Of a DNA stretch of 64,000 nt, positions 63,322-64,000 are shown one piece after another; the first letter of the stretch is position 1; every line of letters begins with the position of its first letter. Source of the stretch: UTCHB3 sp008363265. GTDB lineage: Bacteria > Bacteroidota > Ignavibacteria > Ignavibacteriales > Ignavibacteriaceae. The notes under the pieces were generated by a model. It worked only from the letters and a program-made list of their open reading frames with translations, did not search any database and was not told the DNA's origin. Location of the stretch: contig BTUW01000001.1 of assembly GCA_045863055.1 (NCBI GenBank), forward strand, positions 62,001 through 126,000, in the 5' to 3' direction. The translations under genes and the position numbers were made by a program.

Positions 63322-63987
63322 TTAACCTCTTGTGTTAAGGATCTCTAGAAATCTATTAACAGTGAATTTAACATTATCAGAATTATAAACGGCTGAACCG
63401 GCAACGAGAACATCGCATCCGGCAGCAGCAATTTCTGCCGCATTCTGCAGGTTCACCCCACCATCAACTTCGATCAGAAAGTTGTATGAATTCATACGCC
63501 TGATCTCAGAGAGTTTTTTAATCTTTTTCAAAGAATTCGGGATGAATTTCTGACCGCCGAAACCCGGATTAACCGACATGATCAGGACCAGATCAACAAT
63601 TTCCAAAACCTCGCGCAAGCATTCAACCGGAGTCGCGGGATTGATCGCCACACCGGCTTTTGCACCGAGTTCTTTTATCCTGTGTATCACACGATCAAGA
63701 TGAACCACTTCTTCCTGGTGAACGGTTATGTAATCCGCGCCGGCATTTACAAAATCCTCGATGTGGTGTTGAGGGTCTTCGATCATCAGATGTACATCCA
63801 GTGGAAGCGCAGTCACCCGGCGTGCAGCATCAACTATCAGACTGCCAAAAGTAATGTTCGGTACAAACTTCCCGTCCATCACATCGCAGTGAATGAAACC
63901 TGCACCCGCGCTCTCAACGAGCGCGATCTGCCCTTTCAGATCGGTAAAATCAGCAGAAAGAAGTGATGGGGCAAGAATTTTGTTCAT
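63322..63987 (-). CDS. rpe: Ribulose-phosphate 3-epimerase
   Basis: Interconverts ribulose 5-phosphate and xylulose 5-phosphate in the pentose phosphate pathway. A 221-residue TIM barrel with LAPSLLSADFTDL, HCDVMDGKFVPN, HLMIEDP and VNPGFGGQKFIP. The start is 13 bases from the window end; the promoter is outside. Confidence 0.95.
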   Translation of the reverse strand: MNKILAPSLLSADFTDLKGQIALVESAGAGFIHCDVMDGKFVPNITFGSLIVDAARRVTALPLDVHLMIEDPQHHIEDFVNAGADYITVHQEEVVHLDRVIHRIKELGAKAGVAINPATPVECLREVLEIVDLVLIMSVNPGFGGQKFIPNSLKKIKKLSEIRRMNSYNFLIEVDGGVNLQNAAEIAAAGCDVLVAGSAVYNSDNVKFTVNRFLEILNTRG

Positions 63988-64000
63988 TACTGAATTATCT

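Noticed and set aside
1..64000. CRISPR arrays, insertion sequences, prophage or large direct repeats
   Set aside because: Nothing was seen: no repeat-spacer pattern, transposase, or terminal inverted repeats.

Overview
This window is dense, ordinary-looking chromosome from a member of the Bacteroidota/Chlorobiota/Ignavibacteriota (FCB) group, most like an Ignavibacteria-type organism. The evidence is three secreted proteins with type IX secretion (T9SS) C-terminal sorting modules (two with the QNYPNPFNPST motif), a GldE-like gene directly after ssb, a parA-parB-DUF5683 cluster, a DUF2279 protein, frequent TTG starts, and two good matches to the Bacteroidota promoter (TTTG-N19-TAnnTTTG). No phage, insertion sequence, CRISPR array or defence island was seen. 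No stretch above 300 bases lacks a gene.

Layout, plus strand, 42-40494: (a) 42-9002, PPi-type phosphofructokinase, SDR, ExbB/ExbD/ExbD, YqeY, CvpA, MutS2, biotin carboxylase and biotin carrier; (b) 9029-15783, an envelope/export block with a FadL-type porin, GDSL lipoprotein, SPOR lipoprotein and two T9SS cargo proteins, ending in strong terminators; (c) 15884-21029, ssb, GldE-like protein, a small anchored protein, an MlaD/MCE protein, gamma-glutamyltransferase and AcpS; (d) 21129-28606, HNH protein, TrpRS, ScpA, ScpB, RluB, PBP4-like DacB, LysRS and DUF2279; (e) 28603-34197, glycosyltransferase, CtpA protease, gamma-carbonic anhydrase, YbeY, Xer recombinase, HPF and HPr kinase; (f) 34281-40494, M23 peptidase, small acidic protein, DNA polymerase III delta', thiolase, 3-hydroxyacyl-CoA dehydrogenase and a ClC channel.

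At about 40.5 kb gene direction switches and nearly everything to 63987 is on the minus strand (only the Ppx/GppA gene at 53681 is plus). Read in transcription order from the right: Rpe, NagA, FolP, CdaA, glycosyltransferase, UPF0173 hydrolase, ParA, ParB, DUF5683, zinc-ribbon membrane protein, NadB; then a conserved small protein, AroQ, HAD phosphatase; MerR regulator and tRNA-Pro(GGG); PurF, a giant subtilisin with a T9SS tail, PgsA, FtsY, lipid kinase; and an M16 peptidase.

The most striking non-coding signal is at the strand switch. A 28-bp sequence at 40518-40545, between the convergent ClC and M16 genes, matches the central region and XerD arm of the E. coli dif site at 16 of 17 positions. 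With the converging gene orientation this suggests a chromosome dimer resolution site, and hence the replication terminus. A Xer-type recombinase is encoded 8 kb away. The nearby parAB genes are in tension with this, because parABS usually sits near the origin.

Other points of interest are residue-level: a predicted iron-sulfur motif in TrpRS, PPi-type residues in phosphofructokinase, KTG to KPG in the PBP4-like protein, RHR to RHK in the diadenylate cyclase, and a tRNA that starts 3 nt after a regulator's stop codon. I did not find a convincing new multi-gene system.
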